DNA of 64,000 nt from Corydoras sp. C115. Lineage: Eukaryota; Chordata; Actinopteri; Siluriformes; Callichthyidae. Positions within the stretch are counted from its first letter, which is position 1, and each line of letters starts with the position of its first letter. The stretch spans positions 241,501 through 305,500 of the forward strand of contig JAFMOC010000102.1 in the NCBI GenBank assembly GCA_019802505.1. Direction: 5' to 3'. The translations under genes and the position numbers were made by a program. Below, in pieces: positions 10,963-22,187 of the stretch. Below the pieces are notes generated by a model. The model saw nothing but the letters and a program-made list of their open reading frames with translations, was not told the DNA's origin and did not search any database.

Positions 10963-11309
10963 CAGGCACGGTGGCTTGGTGATTAGCATGTTCTCCTCTC
11001 AGCGCTGGGGATTCCAGGTTCGAATCCCAATCTGGGTGGAGATTCCATGTTGTCCCCGTGTCCATGTGGGTTTCCTCCGGGTTCTCCGGTTTCCTCCCAC
11101 ATGGATCCCAAAAACATGGATCAAGTCAATTGAATTCTCCAAATTGCCCCATATAGAGTGTGTCTGTGTGAGTGAGTGTGTGTCCAGTGATGGATTGGCG
11201 TCCTGTCCTGGGTGTATCTGCCCAGCGCCCGAAATGTTCTCCCCTGGATGGGCATGGGCAACCCCCTCGCAACCCTGGTACAGTAGAGGATTAAGTGGAA
11301 TATAGATGA
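10963..11309 (+). mobile_element. SINE, tandem set copy 2
   Basis: Shares the CACATGGATCCC variant with copy 1 and is joined to its neighbours by the spacer GATGAGTTGGCACAGGCA. Confidence 0.9.
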
Positions 11310-11316
11310 GTTGGCA

Positions 11317-11651
11317 CAGGCATGGTGGCTTGGTGATTAGTATGTTCTCCTCTCAGCGCTGGGGATTCTGGTTCGAATCCCAATCTGGATGGATTTTTCA
11401 TGTTCTCCCCGTGTCCGCTTGGTTTTCCTCCGGGTTCTCCGGTTTCCTCCCACAGTCCAAAAACATGGATTCAGAGTCAATTGAGTTCTCCAAATTGCCC
11501 CATATAGAGTGTGTCTGTGTGAGTGAGTGTGTGTGCAGTGATGGATTGGCGTCCTGTCCTGGGTGTATCTGCCCAGCGCCCGAAACGTTCTCCCCTGGAT
11601 GGACATAGGGAACCCTACCCATGACCCTAATAGAGGATTAAGTGGAAAATA
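11317..11651 (+). mobile_element. SINE, tandem set copy 3
   Basis: Same GTGGCTTGGTGATTAG head and GAGGATTAAGTGGAA tail as copy 2. The A box is altered (GGTGATTAG). Confidence 0.9.
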
Positions 11652-11654
11652 GGG

Positions 11655-11926
11655 GGGTGGCACAGGGGCTTACTGGTTGCTGGGGGGTTCTCCGGTTTCC
11701 TCCCACAGTCCAAAAAAATGTATTTAAGGTAAACTTGAATGCTCTAAATTGCCCCATATAGAGTGTATTTGTGTGTATGTGTATGTAAGTGAGTGAGTGT
11801 GTGTCCAGTGATACATTGCCACCCTGTCCAGGGTGTATTTGCCCAGCGCCCGAGACGTTCTCCCCTGTATGGACATAAGTCCCCCCCCGTGACCCTAGTA
11901 GAGGATGAAGCGGAAGATAATGGATC
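11655..11926 (+). mobile_element. SINE, internally deleted
   Basis: The head jumps to GGGTTCTCCGGTTTCC, losing the B box, and the 3' end is intact. Confidence 0.85.
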
Positions 11927-12566
11927 CTGATTCTGATTTCCAGCAGCCTTTAAGATATAATCAGGACAAGTCCGTGCACTTTTAAGGGACAGTGTAATTC
12001 ATTAGAGAACCTGCAGGTCAGAGACGGGGTTCTAAGACGAAAGGAATAAGTGCAATGGGTCCTACAGGTGCATGCGCCATTCAAACCCTGCCAAGTCGTC
12101 CACAATGGACGACGAGACAATGAGCGTCTGGACGTTTCATTATCATAAGTGTGGCTGCTACACGATTGGAGAAGCGTCCGACACCGGAGTGTCTTTTAAG
12201 GACGATCGCTTGGCAGGCGTTCCAAAGCGCAGCTCAGGTTCTCCGGAATGCCGAGTACTCCGATCGACGCTCCGGCCAAAACGTCAAGCCAAGGCTGCCG
12301 AAGCCTGAGGACACAATCATCCCGATGTCATGCGCTTCAATTAACTTTCGTCGACGAACCCGAGACGCGCGGACCAAAATGTCCACCGTACATCACATTG
12401 ATGGGGACGTTCAGCTTCATCTGGACGACTCGCCTTAATATTTCAGGAGAATATTAAAGCTTTCCATCATGTTGATGCTCCTATAATCCACCACACGCAA
12501 AGATTAGAACTCGTTCAAGTTCCACTTGACTGAATTAAGAAGTTCAAACAATCGATATCAAGCTGG
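11927..12566. other. unassigned CpG-bearing intronic sequence
   Basis: Frames at 12072-12308 and 12151-12438 have no recognisable domain, and no splice sites frame them convincingly. 12100-12420 is richer in GC and CpG than its surroundings, so a conserved noncoding element or an old exon is possible. Confidence 0.4.
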
Positions 12567-12930
12567 GGGCGGCACGGTGGCTTAGTGGTTAGCATGTTCT
12601 CCTCTCAGTTCTGGGGATTCCCGTTCGAATCCCAATCTGGGTGGAGTTTCCATGTTCTTCCCGTGTCTGCGTGGGGTTCTTCCGGGTTCTCCAGTTTCCT
12701 CCCACAGTCCAAAAACATGGATCAAGACAATTGAGTTCTCCAAATTGCCCCATATAGAGTGTGTCTGTGTGAGTGAGTGTGTGCCCAGCGATGGATTGGC
12801 CCCCTGTCCTGGGTCTATCTGCCCAGCGCCCGAGACGTTCTCCCCTGGATGGGCATGGGGAATCCCACCGCGACCCTAATAGGGGATAAAGCGTAAAGCG
12901 GAAGATAATGGATGAATGAATGAATGATTG
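12567..12930 (+). mobile_element. SINE, full length, (TGAA)n tail
   Basis: Ends in GATGAATGAATGAATG, the DANA-like tail form. Confidence 0.92.
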
Positions 12931-12936
12931 ACAATT

Positions 12937-13150
12937 GATGTTCTCCCCGTATCCGCATGGGTTTCCTCCGGGTCCTCCGGTTTCCTCCCACAGTCCAAAA
13001 ACATGGATCAAGTCAATTGAATTCTCCAAATTGCCCCATATAAGAGTGTGTTTGTGTGAGTGAGTGTGTGTCCAGTAATAGATTGGTGTCCTGTCCTGGG
13101 ACTATCTGCCCAGCGCCCAAAACGTTCTCCCCTGGATGGGTATGTGTAGC
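12937..13150 (+). mobile_element. SINE body fragment
   Basis: Begins GATGTTCTCCCCGTATCC and ends GGATGGGTATGTG. Confidence 0.85.
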
Positions 13151-13204
13151 ACCCTTGTTCCACTGTTCCACTTGTTGGAAGGACGAAGTCCTAACCTGGA
13201 TTCA

Positions 13205-13384
13205 AGGTAAACTGAATGCTCCAAATTGCCCTATATAGAGTGTGTTTGTGTGAGTGAGTGTGTGTCCAGTGATAGATTGGCGTCCTGTCCTGGGTGTATC
13301 TGCCCAGCGCCCGAAACGCTCTCCCCTGGATGGACATGAGGAACCCCCACCCCCACGGACTCGGAAGATAATGGATGGATAGAT
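13205..13384 (+). mobile_element. SINE 3' half
   Basis: Begins at GTAAACTGAATGCTCC, a body variant also seen near 14560 and 41430, with a GGATGGATAG tail. Confidence 0.85.
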
Positions 13385-13395
13385 GATATCAGAAT

Positions 13396-13457
13396 GGGGC
13401 AGCATGGTGGCTTAGTGTTTAGCATGTTCTCCTCTCTGTGCTAGGGATTCCAGGTTC
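13396..13457 (+). mobile_element. SINE head only
   Basis: GGGGCAGCATGGTGGCTTAG to the start of the B box (CCAGGTTC). Truncated. Confidence 0.8.
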
Positions 13458-13774
13458 CCCCACTAGTTCTCCTTGAAATCACGTTTTTCATTACATGTAC
13501 ACATGCCCCAGCTGCCCGTGCAGAACACGCAGTATATAGAGCTAAAACGTGTGATTTTAGGGGAATATACTCTTCCGCAGTGGCAATGTGTCAAGTATTA
13601 TACTTACAACCCATAATATAATTGGTGCAAATAAGCTTTTAAAGGCTGGCGTGTGGCAAGGAGCTTCTTCGTCTCACATTGTCTTAAACGAGACGTATGC
13701 ACACAGTAACCCGGGAACACAGCATTTTAACATTAAACTAGATTTATTCAGTAAGTAGGACTCATTAATTCCTG
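13458..13774. other. unassigned sequence, partly duplicated
   Basis: 13672-13774 recurs at 14295-14395 (offset 623) with a few substitutions; see the tandem duplication entry. The rest has no recognised content. Confidence 0.6.
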
Positions 13775-14918
13775 CATTATCTTCCGCTTAAACCTCCATT
13801 AGGATCGGGGGGGGGGGGGGGGGTAGAGAGTTGGGGGAGTTGTGGGTGGTCAAGTGCGCAGGGCAGATACATTCAGGACAGGACACCTATCTATGGCTGG
13901 GCACAGCCACTCATACAGACACACAAACACGCCATAGGGGGCAATTTAGAGCATTCGATTTGCCTTAAATCCCTATTTTGGGCTATTGGAGGAAACCAGA
14001 GAAAAGCGGGAAGGGGAGAACGTTTCGGGCGCTGGGCAGATACACCAAGGACAGGGTGCCAATCTACCACTGGGCACAGCCACTCACTCACACAGACACA
14101 CTCTATATGGGGCAATTTGGAGAATTCAATTGACCTTCATCCATGGTTTTGGACTGTGGGAGGAAACCGGAGAACCCAGAAGAACCTCATGCGGACAAGG
14201 GGAGAACATGGAAACTCAACCCAGATTGGGATTGGAACCGGGAATCCCTAGCGCTGAGAGGAGAACATGCTAACCACTAAGCCACAAGCCGCCTTCTCAC
14301 ATTGTCTTAAATGAGACGTATGCACACAGTAACCCGGGAACACGGCATTTTAACATTAATCTAGATTTATTCAGTAAGTAGGACTCATTAATTCCTGCAT
14401 TATCTTCCGCTTAAACCTCCATTAGGGTCGGGGGGGGGGGGGGGGAATTGTGGGGGGTCAAGTGCGCTGGGCAGATACACTCAGGACAGGACACCTATCT
14501 ATCGTTGGGCACAGCCACTCATACAGACACACAAACACACCATAGGGGGCAATTTAGAGCATTCGATTTGCCTTAAATCCCTATTTTGTGCTATTGGAGG
14601 AAACCGGAGAAAAGCGGGAAGGGGAGAACGTTTCGGGCGCTGGGCAGATACACCAAGGACAGGGTGCCAATCTAACACTGGGCACAGCCACTCACTCACA
14701 CAGAAAAAAACACACATACTGACTATATTGGGGCAATTTAGAGCATTCAATTTGCCTTAAATCCATATTTTGGACCTTTGGAGAAAACAGGAAAAAAACA
14801 GAATGGGGAGAACGTTTCGGGCGCTGGGCAGATACACAAAGGACAGGACACCAATCTATCACTGGGCACACACTCATACAGATACACAAACACGCCATAG
14901 GGGCAATTTAGAGCATTC
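13672..14918. repeat. 623-bp tandem duplication of unique flank plus inverted SINE bodies
   Basis: TCTCACATTGTCTTAAA, GAGACGTATGCACACAGTAA and the SINE tail variant ATCTTCCGCTTAAACCTCC occur at 13672 and again at 14295 in the same order, each followed by inverted SINE bodies. Confidence 0.8.
13775..14288 (-). mobile_element. SINE array block A (two bodies, one head)
   Basis: One tail (13775) is followed by two consecutive bodies. The first (to about 14010) is the TTTAAATCCCTATTTTGGGC variant. The second (14015-14288) is a standard body plus head. A poly-G run of about 15 lies at 13808. Confidence 0.85.
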
Positions 14919-15247
14919 AATTTGCCTTAAATTCATATTTTGGACCTTTGGAGGAAACTGGAGAAAAGCGGGAAGGGAAGAACGTTTCAGGCGCTGGGCA
15001 GATACACCAAGGACAGGACGCCAAACCATCACTGGACACACACTCACTCACACAGGCACACTCTATATGGGGCAATTTGGAGAATTCAATTGACCTTGAT
15101 CCATGTTTTTGGACTGTGGGAGGAAACCGGAGAACCCGGAGGAACCCCACGCGGACACGGGGAGGAAATGGAAACTCCACCCAGATTGGGATTGGAACCG
15201 GGAATCTCTAGCGCTGAGAGGAGAACGTGCTAACCACTAAGCCACCC
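14395..15247 (-). mobile_element. SINE array block B (four bodies, one head)
   Basis: One tail is followed by bodies starting near 14460, 14620, 14803 and 14978. The first three each end GGAGGAAAC--GGAGAAAAGCGGG or similar, and only the last has a tRNA head. The body unit of about 180 bp has been amplified in tandem. Confidence 0.85.
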
Positions 15248-15640
15248 TAACCCTGCACTCACTGACCTTCAGATAGCAGTTCTACTACGAACGCTAAAGA
15301 GAACACACTGAGTACAACGATACTGCCATTCGGATCCTCCGCCGGTCAGTTTATTGGTGTTTGGGGAAAATACATAATGTATGTGTGAACAGAGTCTTGG
15401 CTGGAGAATAATGGATATGAAATATGTTCCCTATGAGAAGCATAATGAGAATCGATACGAGCAAAAGAGAACCCCATAGATAAGAAAGAGAGAGAGAGAG
15501 AGAGAGAGTTTATATGTCTTAATAGATAGATTAAAGACGAGTCAACAGTCCAAATGCTTTCTTCATATCGCGGTTCTGATTTTGGAAACACAGCCCGTCA
15601 TGGTCACGGAACCAGCTGCCAATATCATAAATAAATACTG
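15248..15640. other. unassigned intronic sequence with (AG)n
   Basis: An (AG)n run lies at 15487-15508. Otherwise there are only short frames without similarity. Confidence 0.5.
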
Positions 15641-15830
15641 TGGTCCACAGTAAAAGTGGAAGATTCTGTGTTGATGGGTCTAGTTTCCCTCATTTTCCGC
15701 TTCAGAATGCCCTCAATGGGGTATTTGATGGGTTTAGGTCTGGCGCGTTGGCTGGCCAGTCACCACTGTGATGGCATGGGCATCAAGCCATGTTTTGGTG
15801 CTTCTCACGGCATGGGTTCCAGTCATTTAT
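15640..15830 (-). pseudogene. Tc1/mariner transposase C-terminal relic
   Basis: The complement reads, across a frame break, fragments like ITVVTGQP and KPIKYPIEGILKRKMRETRP. These align with the DWPA-PDLNPIENLW-ILKRKMR block of Tc1-like transposases. Stops and substitutions show it is long dead. Confidence 0.6.
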
Positions 15831-16505
15831 TTATAGAGCATTTTTTTCAACATTACATTATCACAAAGCAGCTTTATAAGCCTTTAAACCTCCAAAGAGC
15901 AAGCTGAAGAGACAGTGGCAAGACAAACTCCCTGTTATGTTGTTATTTTAAGGAAGAAACCTTGTGAGGACCGAGACTCAGTGAGGGACTCGTCCTCCTT
16001 GAGCGGCCGGGCAGCATCAACAGTGTAGGACAGCCATGTACAGATTGTGTGCTGATCATGTGACCCGTATTTAACAATTGGACAACTATAGAAGTCCATT
16101 GAAGACGTCAAGTTCAAGTAATTTATTTATACAACGCTTTTTCACAATAGTACATGGTCATAAGTGTTATAAGCCTTTGAACCCCAAGCCTAAGCGACAG
16201 TGGCAAGAAAAATCTCCCTTTTATGTTGTTATTTTAAGGAAGAAACTTTGTGAGGACCAAGACTCAGTGAGGGACTCGTCCTCCTTGAGCGGGGGTCAGC
16301 ATCAACAGTGTAGGACAGCCATGTACAGATTGTGTGATGATCATGTGACCCGTATTTAACAATTAAAAACTATAGAAGTCCATTGAGGACGTCAACTTCA
16401 ACTAATTTATTTATACAGCACTTTTTTACTATAGTAAATTGTCACAAAGCAGCGTTACAGTGTTATAAGCTTTTAAACCCTTAAAGAGCAACACACTGGA
16501 CCTCA
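15831..16505 (-). repeat. ~290-bp fish repeat, about three tandem units
   Basis: The complement carries GGTCACATGATCA-CACAATC, CTCACTGAGTCTTGGTCC, AAGGTTTCTTCCTTAAAATA and TATAAATAAATTACTTGAAC in each unit. The same repeat occurs in plus orientation at 45.0-46.4 and 52.8-55.7 kb. No coding frame; TE class unresolved. Confidence 0.8.
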
Positions 16506-16513
16506 AGCAGTTT

Positions 16514-16870
16514 GGATTCCATCCATTATCTTCTGCTTTATCATCTATTAGGGTCGGGGGGGGGGGGGGGAGGGTTCCCCATGCCCATCCAGAGGAGAAC
16601 ATTTCAGGCGCTGGGCAGAAACACCCAGAACAGGACACCATTCTATCACAGGAGACACACTCACTCACACAGACACACTCTATATGGGGCAATTTGGAGA
16701 ACTCAATTGACTTGATCCATGTTTTTGGACTGCGGGAGGAAACCGGAGAACCCGGAGGAAACCCATGCGGACACGGGGAGAACATGGAAACTCCAACCAG
16801 ATTGGGATTCGAACCGGGAATCCCCAGTGCTGAGAGGAGAACATGCTAACCACTAAGCCACCGTGCCGCC
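16514..16870 (-). mobile_element. SINE, full length
   Basis: The tail includes a G run of about 15 at 16557, where most copies have GGGTCGCGGGGGG. Confidence 0.9.
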
Positions 16871-16889
16871 TGAGCCAATCCTAATATCC

Positions 16890-17180
16890 ATTCCCCATGC
16901 CCATCCAGAAGAGAACGTTTCGGGCGCTGGGCAGATACACCCAGGACAGGACACCAATCTATCACAGGACACACACTCACTCACACACACACACACTATA
17001 TGGAGCAATTTGGAGTATTCAATTGCCCTTGATCCATGTTTTTGGACTGTGGGAGGAAACCGGAGAACCCGGAGGAAACCCACGCAGACACGGGGAGAAC
17101 ATGGAAACTCCACCCGGATTGGGATTGGAACCGGGAATCCCTAGCGCTGAGAAGAGAACATACTAACCACTACGCCACCC
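16890..17180 (-). mobile_element. SINE lacking 3' tail
   Basis: Begins at the complement of the CTGGATGGGCATGG segment. The B-box region reads GGTTCCAATCC, a mutated box. Confidence 0.88.
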
Positions 17181-17229
17181 ACAGTTTGGATTCGGTTCCT
17201 CAATTCGACGAGTCAATCTGAACAGAGAC

Positions 17230-17415
17230 ACATTTACATTTATCTAACTTGGTTGGGGTCAGAACAAAGGGTTGGTACAACATGCCTGGAGCAATGAGGG
17301 TTAAGGGTCTTACTCAAGGACCCACATCGGTAACTTCAGTGGACCTGGGATTTGAACCCCCAACCTTCTGATTGATAACCCAACACCCTGACCACTGAGC
17401 TACCTACTACCGATT
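17230..17415 (-). mobile_element. second tRNA-derived SINE-like family
   Basis: The complement reads GTAGCTCAGTGGTCAGGG then GGTTCAAATCCCAGG, which are A- and B-box-like. It continues AACTTCAGTG/ACCGATGTGGGTCCTTGAG and ends in an AAATGTAAATG tail. Related copies lie at 22560 and 41575. Confidence 0.7.
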
Positions 17416-17762
17416 TTATGTTACCAAGGAGACAACGATATTCTTTGGTGGTTGGTTGGAAGGCTGAGAGTGCAGACGGTTAATTACACTCGCCACCAAA
17501 TCCCCCGATTACCACTTTCCAAATTTAATTTGCAGCGTATTCCTTTAGCACATTTCCTCTTATCAGGATGTCACATGGCCTCCTTAATCCCACAAATCCA
17601 ACTCTTCAAATGAGTCTGGGCCTCAGATACAAAGTAGGACGACGTCAAATAAGGTTGTTCAAGGGCTTTCACTCCAAATCTCTGCAAGGGTGGAATGTCG
17701 TCAACTGGTGTATATAACATTAAATCAGCATGCCCTGAAAATGCAATTAACTTTGCATATTT

Positions 17763-17765
<3 letters not shown>
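17416..17765. other. unassigned intronic sequence
   Basis: Single-copy-looking, with no recognised coding or RNA feature. Confidence 0.5.

Positions 17766-17822
<57 letters not shown>
17766..17822. repeat. (CA)n microsatellite
   Basis: About 28 uninterrupted CA units. Confidence 0.98.
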
Positions 17823-17824
<2 letters not shown>

Positions 17825-17975
17825 CTCCAATAATAAGTGCTCAAGCCAAACAATTTAAGTCAAAATAAACAACTGAAATCCATAAAATTAAGGAATTGGG
17901 ATTATACACCCTCAATGAAATCTGGTATATAAATGTAAGAGTTGGTCAGTAACGATTTTTCTGATTGTGTATGAA

Positions 17976-18035
17976 GGACGACACGGTGGCTTAGTGGTCA
18001 GCACGTTCGCCTCTCAGCGCTGGGGATTCAGGTTT
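17976..18035 (+). mobile_element. SINE head fused to minisatellite
   Basis: GACACGGTGGCTTAGTGG to GGGGATTCAGGTTTAACCC. The B box is destroyed and the sequence passes into the 28-bp minisatellite. Confidence 0.8.
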
Positions 18036-19375
18036 AACCCGGCCAGAACCAGAACGTTTAGAAGACCCACCCAGAACAAGTTCACAACCGACATACCCAG
18101 TATGTGTCGGCAACTCACCCAAAACACACCCAAAAAGACAACGTGTCCACTCCCACCAAGAACGTGTCCGCGACCCGCCCAGATCGTGTCCACGACACAA
18201 CCAAAAAGAGACCGTGTCCCCAACCATCCAAGAACTTGTCTGTGACCCACCCCAAACCAGAACGTGTCTGCGACCTGCCCAGAACCAGAACGTGTTTGGG
18301 ACCCACCAAATACGAATCAAATATATGCCCAGAACGTGCCCGCTACCTGCCCAGAACCAGAATGTGACGGCGACCCACCCAAAACGAGAACATGTCCACG
18401 ACCCTCCTAGAACCAGAACGTGTCCACAACCTGCCCAGAACCAGAACGTGTCCACGACCCGCCCAATACGTATCCATGATATGCCCAGAACGTGTCCGCG
18501 ACCCGCCCAGAACCAGAATGTGACTGAGACCCAACCAAAACGAGAACGTGTCCACGACCCTCCCAGAACCAGAACGTGTCTGGGACCCGCCCATAACATA
18601 TTTATGACATGTACAGAACGTGTCCGCGACCCTCCCAGAACCAGAATGTGTCCTCGACCCGCCCAGAACCAGAACGTATCTGGGACCCGCCCATAACGTA
18701 TTTACGCTATGTACAGAACGTGTCCGCGACCCGTCCAGAACGTGTCCACGACCCTCCCAGAACCAGAACGTGTCCTCGACCCGGCCAGAACCAGAACATG
18801 TACACGACCCGGCCAGAACAAGAACGTATCTGGGACCCGCCCATAAAGTATTTACGCTATGTACAGAACGTGTCCGCGACCCGTCCAGAACGTGTCCACG
18901 ACCCTCCCAGAACCAGAACGTGTCCTCGACCCGGCCAGAACCAGAACATGTACACGACCCGGCCAGAACCAGAACGTATCTGGGACCCGCCCATAACATA
19001 TTCACGATATGTACAGAATGTGTCCGCGACCCTGCCAGAACCAGAACGTGTACACGACCCGCCCAGAACCAGAACGTGTCCACAACCCTCCCAGAACCAG
19101 AACGTGTCTATGACCCACCCATAACGTACACTATATATACAGAACGTGTCCGCGACCCGCCCAGAACCAGAACGTATCTGAGACCCGCCCATAACGTACT
19201 GTATCCACGATATGCCCAGAACGTGTCCGCGACCCTCCCAGAACCAGAACGTGTCCGCGACCCTCCCAGAACCAGAACGTGTCCACGACCCGCCCAGAAC
19301 CAGAACGTGTCTCTAACCCTCCCAGAACGTGTCCACGAAACGGCCAGAACCAGAACATGTCCGTGACCCACTTAG
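18036..19375. repeat. 28-bp minisatellite with ~150-bp higher-order repeat
   Basis: Units of the form CCAGAACCAGAACGTGTCCA + CGACCCGC, with variants. A GTATCTGGGACCCGCCCATA block recurs at 18676, 18826 and 18976 (exact 150-bp spacing) and, diverged, at 19174. Long open frames on both strands (up to 248 codons) follow from the repeat composition and have no protein similarity. Confidence 0.9.
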
Positions 19376-19628
19376 TGAACAATTCAGAGTACAAAACTGA
19401 CACTGAGGTAAAGACTCCAGTAGCACTCGGCCGTCTGATCCACTAACACTGATGCGAAGGACACCACCACTGTGTCAGTTTCACTAAAATTCAACCACCA
19501 ATATCCAACCACCATCCAACTGACACCTCAGAGTCCTGATAAGTGAAGAACAGGGTAACAAGGAACAACCAAAAATGTGAAGACATCGATGGATTACAGT
19601 CTGTAACTGAAAGTGGAGCCTATAAAAT
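19376..19628. repeat. remnant of a common fish interspersed repeat
   Basis: CTGATCCACTAACACTGATG, CACCACCACTGTGTCAGTTT and GTGAAGAACAGGGTAACAAG followed by GATTACAGTCTGTAA match, from memory, the conserved words of a widespread teleost interspersed repeat. Diverged. Confidence 0.55.
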
Positions 19629-19960
19629 ATATCCATCCATCATCTTCCGCTTCATCCACTATTAAGGGTTCCCCATGCCCATCCAGGGGAGAATGTTTCG
19701 GCCATTGGGCAGATACACCCAGGACAGGACACCAATCTATCACTGGACACACTCTCACACAGACACACTCTATATGGGGCAATTTGGAGAACTCAATTGA
19801 CTTGATCCATGTTTTCGGACAGTGGGAGGAAACCGGAGAACCCGGAGGAAACCTACGTGGACACTGGGAGAACATGGAAACTCCACCCAGATTGGGATTC
19901 GAACCTGGAATACCTAGTGCTGAGAGGAGAACATGCAAACCATTAAGCCACCATGCTGCC
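19629..19960 (-). mobile_element. SINE with target-site duplication
   Basis: Full length, flanked by CCTATAAAATAT on both sides (19617-19628 and 19960-19971). Confidence 0.9.
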
Positions 19961-19978
19961 TATAAAATATACAGTATC

Positions 19979-20324
19979 TCCATTCATCCATTATCTTCCG
20001 CTTCATCCTCTATTAAGGTCGCAGGTGGGGGGGGGGGTTCCCCATGCCCATCCAGAGGAGACGTCTCGGGCGCTGGGCAGATACACCCAGGACAGGACGC
20101 CAATCTATCACTGGACACACACTCACTCACACAGACACACTCTATATTGGGCAATTTGGAGAACTCAATTGTCTTGATCCATGTTTTTGGACTGTGGGAG
20201 GAACCCGGAGGAAACCCACGCGGACACGGGGAGAACATGGAAACTCCATCCAGATGGGGATTCGAACTGGGAATCCCTAGTGCTGAGAGGAGAACATGCT
20301 AACCACTAAGCCACAGTGCCGCCC
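19979..20324 (-). mobile_element. SINE, second insertion at the same target
   Basis: Inserted next to the previous copy. A third, one-base-different copy of the flank (CCTATGAAATATA) follows at 20328. Confidence 0.9.
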
Positions 20325-20695
20325 TGCCTATGAAATATACAATGAGCAAAGAACTACAGCAGTACCTAACAAAATGGCCAGTCACTGAATCCAATCATGG
20401 AACCAGATCTTTGAGAAAAGCGATCAGATCAGCAGTTTTACCCGTGGTGGGGTCATTACTCAAATTCTTTGAGCAACTCTCAGCTGTACGGAGGCGATTC
20501 AGGCGTGGCACCCGGCCTCAGTGAAGCAAAGCCCTTCCAGCTGCAGTCCTGCTGGGCATTCTTGATTTTCATAGGTGGAGTGTAAATGAGGTTTGGGCGG
20601 TGACGGCTTGCGGCTCCTGTTTATGACGGATGGCCGAAGGTGGTGCGAGAGCGCGGGTGGATTGCGACTTGTTTGTGCCGGAGGACATTCGGGCA
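20325..20695. other. unassigned intronic sequence
   Basis: Possibly the continuation of the interspersed repeat interrupted at 19628. No coding feature recognised. Confidence 0.45.
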
Positions 20696-20725
20696 GGGGC
20701 GGCACAGCGGATTAGTGGTTAGCAC
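20696..20725 (+). mobile_element. SINE head, split by hAT-like insertion (part 1)
   Basis: GGGGCGGCACAGCGGATTAG to GTTAGCAC. The remainder of the same SINE resumes at 22188. Confidence 0.85.
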
Positions 20726-20837
20726 TAGGGGTGCCAATGTCTCAGTGTCTGGCGATTCGATTCGATTCCGATTTTTGAGTCACGATTCGATACAGAAACG
20801 ATTTTTCAGTTCAAATGCTCTTTAAACAGACTTTAAA

Positions 20838-21175
20838 CAGGTGGCTTAGTGGTTAGCACGTTCGCCTCTCAGCACTAGGGATTCCCGGTTCGAATCCCCA
20901 TCTGGGTGGAGTTTCCATGTTCTCCCCGTGTCCGTGTGGGTTTCCTCCGGGTTCTCCGGTTTCCACCCACAGTCCAAAAACATGGATCAAGTCAATTGAG
21001 TTCTCCAAATCGCCCCATATAGTAAAGTGTGTCTGTGTGAGTGTGTGTGTCCAGTGATAGATTGGCATCCTGTCCTGGGTGTATCTGCCCAGTGCCCGAA
21101 ACGTTCTCCCCTGAATGGGCATGGAACCCACACTGTCACCCTAATAGAGGATAAAGTGGAAGATAATGGATGGAT
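20838..21175 (+). mobile_element. SINE nested in the hAT-like element
   Basis: Flanked by the direct repeat ATGCTCTTTAAA (20815 and 21174), a clear target duplication when compared with the uninterrupted copy at 34.5 kb. Confidence 0.9.
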
Positions 21176-21233
21176 GCTCTTTAAATTTTGTTTAAATGAT
21201 GTGATTGACAAGATGAAACAACGATGTAAACAA

Positions 21234-21563
21234 ATCCATCCATTATCTTCCGCTTTATCCTCTATTAGGGTCGCGGGGGGGTTCTCCATGCCCATCCAGG
21301 GGAGAATGTTTCGGGCGCTGGGCAGATACACCCAGGACAGGACACCAATCTATCACTGGACACACACTCACTCACACAGACACACTCTTCATGGGGCAAT
21401 TTGGAGAACTCAATTGACTTGATCCATGTTTTTGGACTGTGGGAGGAAACCGGAGAACCCGGAGGAAACCCACGCGGACACGGGGAGAACATGGAAACTC
21501 CACCCAGATGGGGATTCGTGCTGAGAGGAGAACGTGCAAAACACTAAGCCACCGTGCCGCCAA
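21234..21563 (-). mobile_element. second SINE nested in the hAT-like element
   Basis: Inverted relative to the first. The B box has been lost by a small deletion (GGGGATTCGTGCTGAGAGG). Confidence 0.9.
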
Positions 21564-22187
21564 TAGTAACAAAAAAACATTTATTTAAAACAATATTTCA
21601 GGTTCCGTCCTGTATCAAATCTTTTTGCATCACTTTATATTTATATAAAAACAGGATTGTGCTAATTTAAAATGAGCAGTGTTAGGTTCGCTTAGCTGCC
21701 CGGCTTTTTCTTAAATAAAAAACATCCATCAATGAACGAATAATACTAAATATATTAATACCAAAGTTTACCATGGTGCATTAACCTTTAATCCAAACTA
21801 AAATACAGACTTTACAGTCAGAGTGACTTTAGATTCTGCAAATCTTTCAAACTTAACAAAAAAAATCCATACTTCAGTCTTTTTAACTATATTGCACCAA
21901 CATTCGTGAAATTTTCAAAAATTAACCTTAAATATTTTAGCTCAGGTTGATGTCTAAGTACCACAATTTCATGTTACACTCACCGCTCCATGCTTCCCGC
22001 TAGCATGAACAAGCATGCTGTAAGGTGGCCGAGCGGATCCGTAATGCGATACTCAGTACATTTGGGAGGGGGCGCCAAAAATAAAATTGAAACGCATTTT
22101 CGATTCTTGAACATTTTTAATCGATTTAGAATCGCCTGGACTATGAATTGCGATTCTTTGAAGAATCGATTTTTTTCAGCACCCCTA

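Larger units (their letters stand above)
20726..22187. mobile_element. hAT-like nonautonomous element carrying two SINEs
   Basis: Ends TAGGGGTGCCAATG and CAGCACCCCTA form the inverted repeat. Inside are CTCAGTGTCTGGCGATTCGA and, at the other end, AAGAATCGATTTTTTTCAGC. Flanks GTTAGCAC and GTTCTAGCAC look like an imperfect 8-bp target duplication. No transposase. Related copies are at 34417 (complete, 775 bp) and 58632 (partial). Confidence 0.85.

Noticed and set aside
12072..12438. Possible gene in a GC-rich patch
   Set aside because: 78-95 codon frames without domain, conserved motif or convincing splice borders; kept as unassigned.
18104..19366. Open frames of up to 248 codons on both strands
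   Set aside because: Consequence of the 28-bp minisatellite. No start context, splice sites or similarity.
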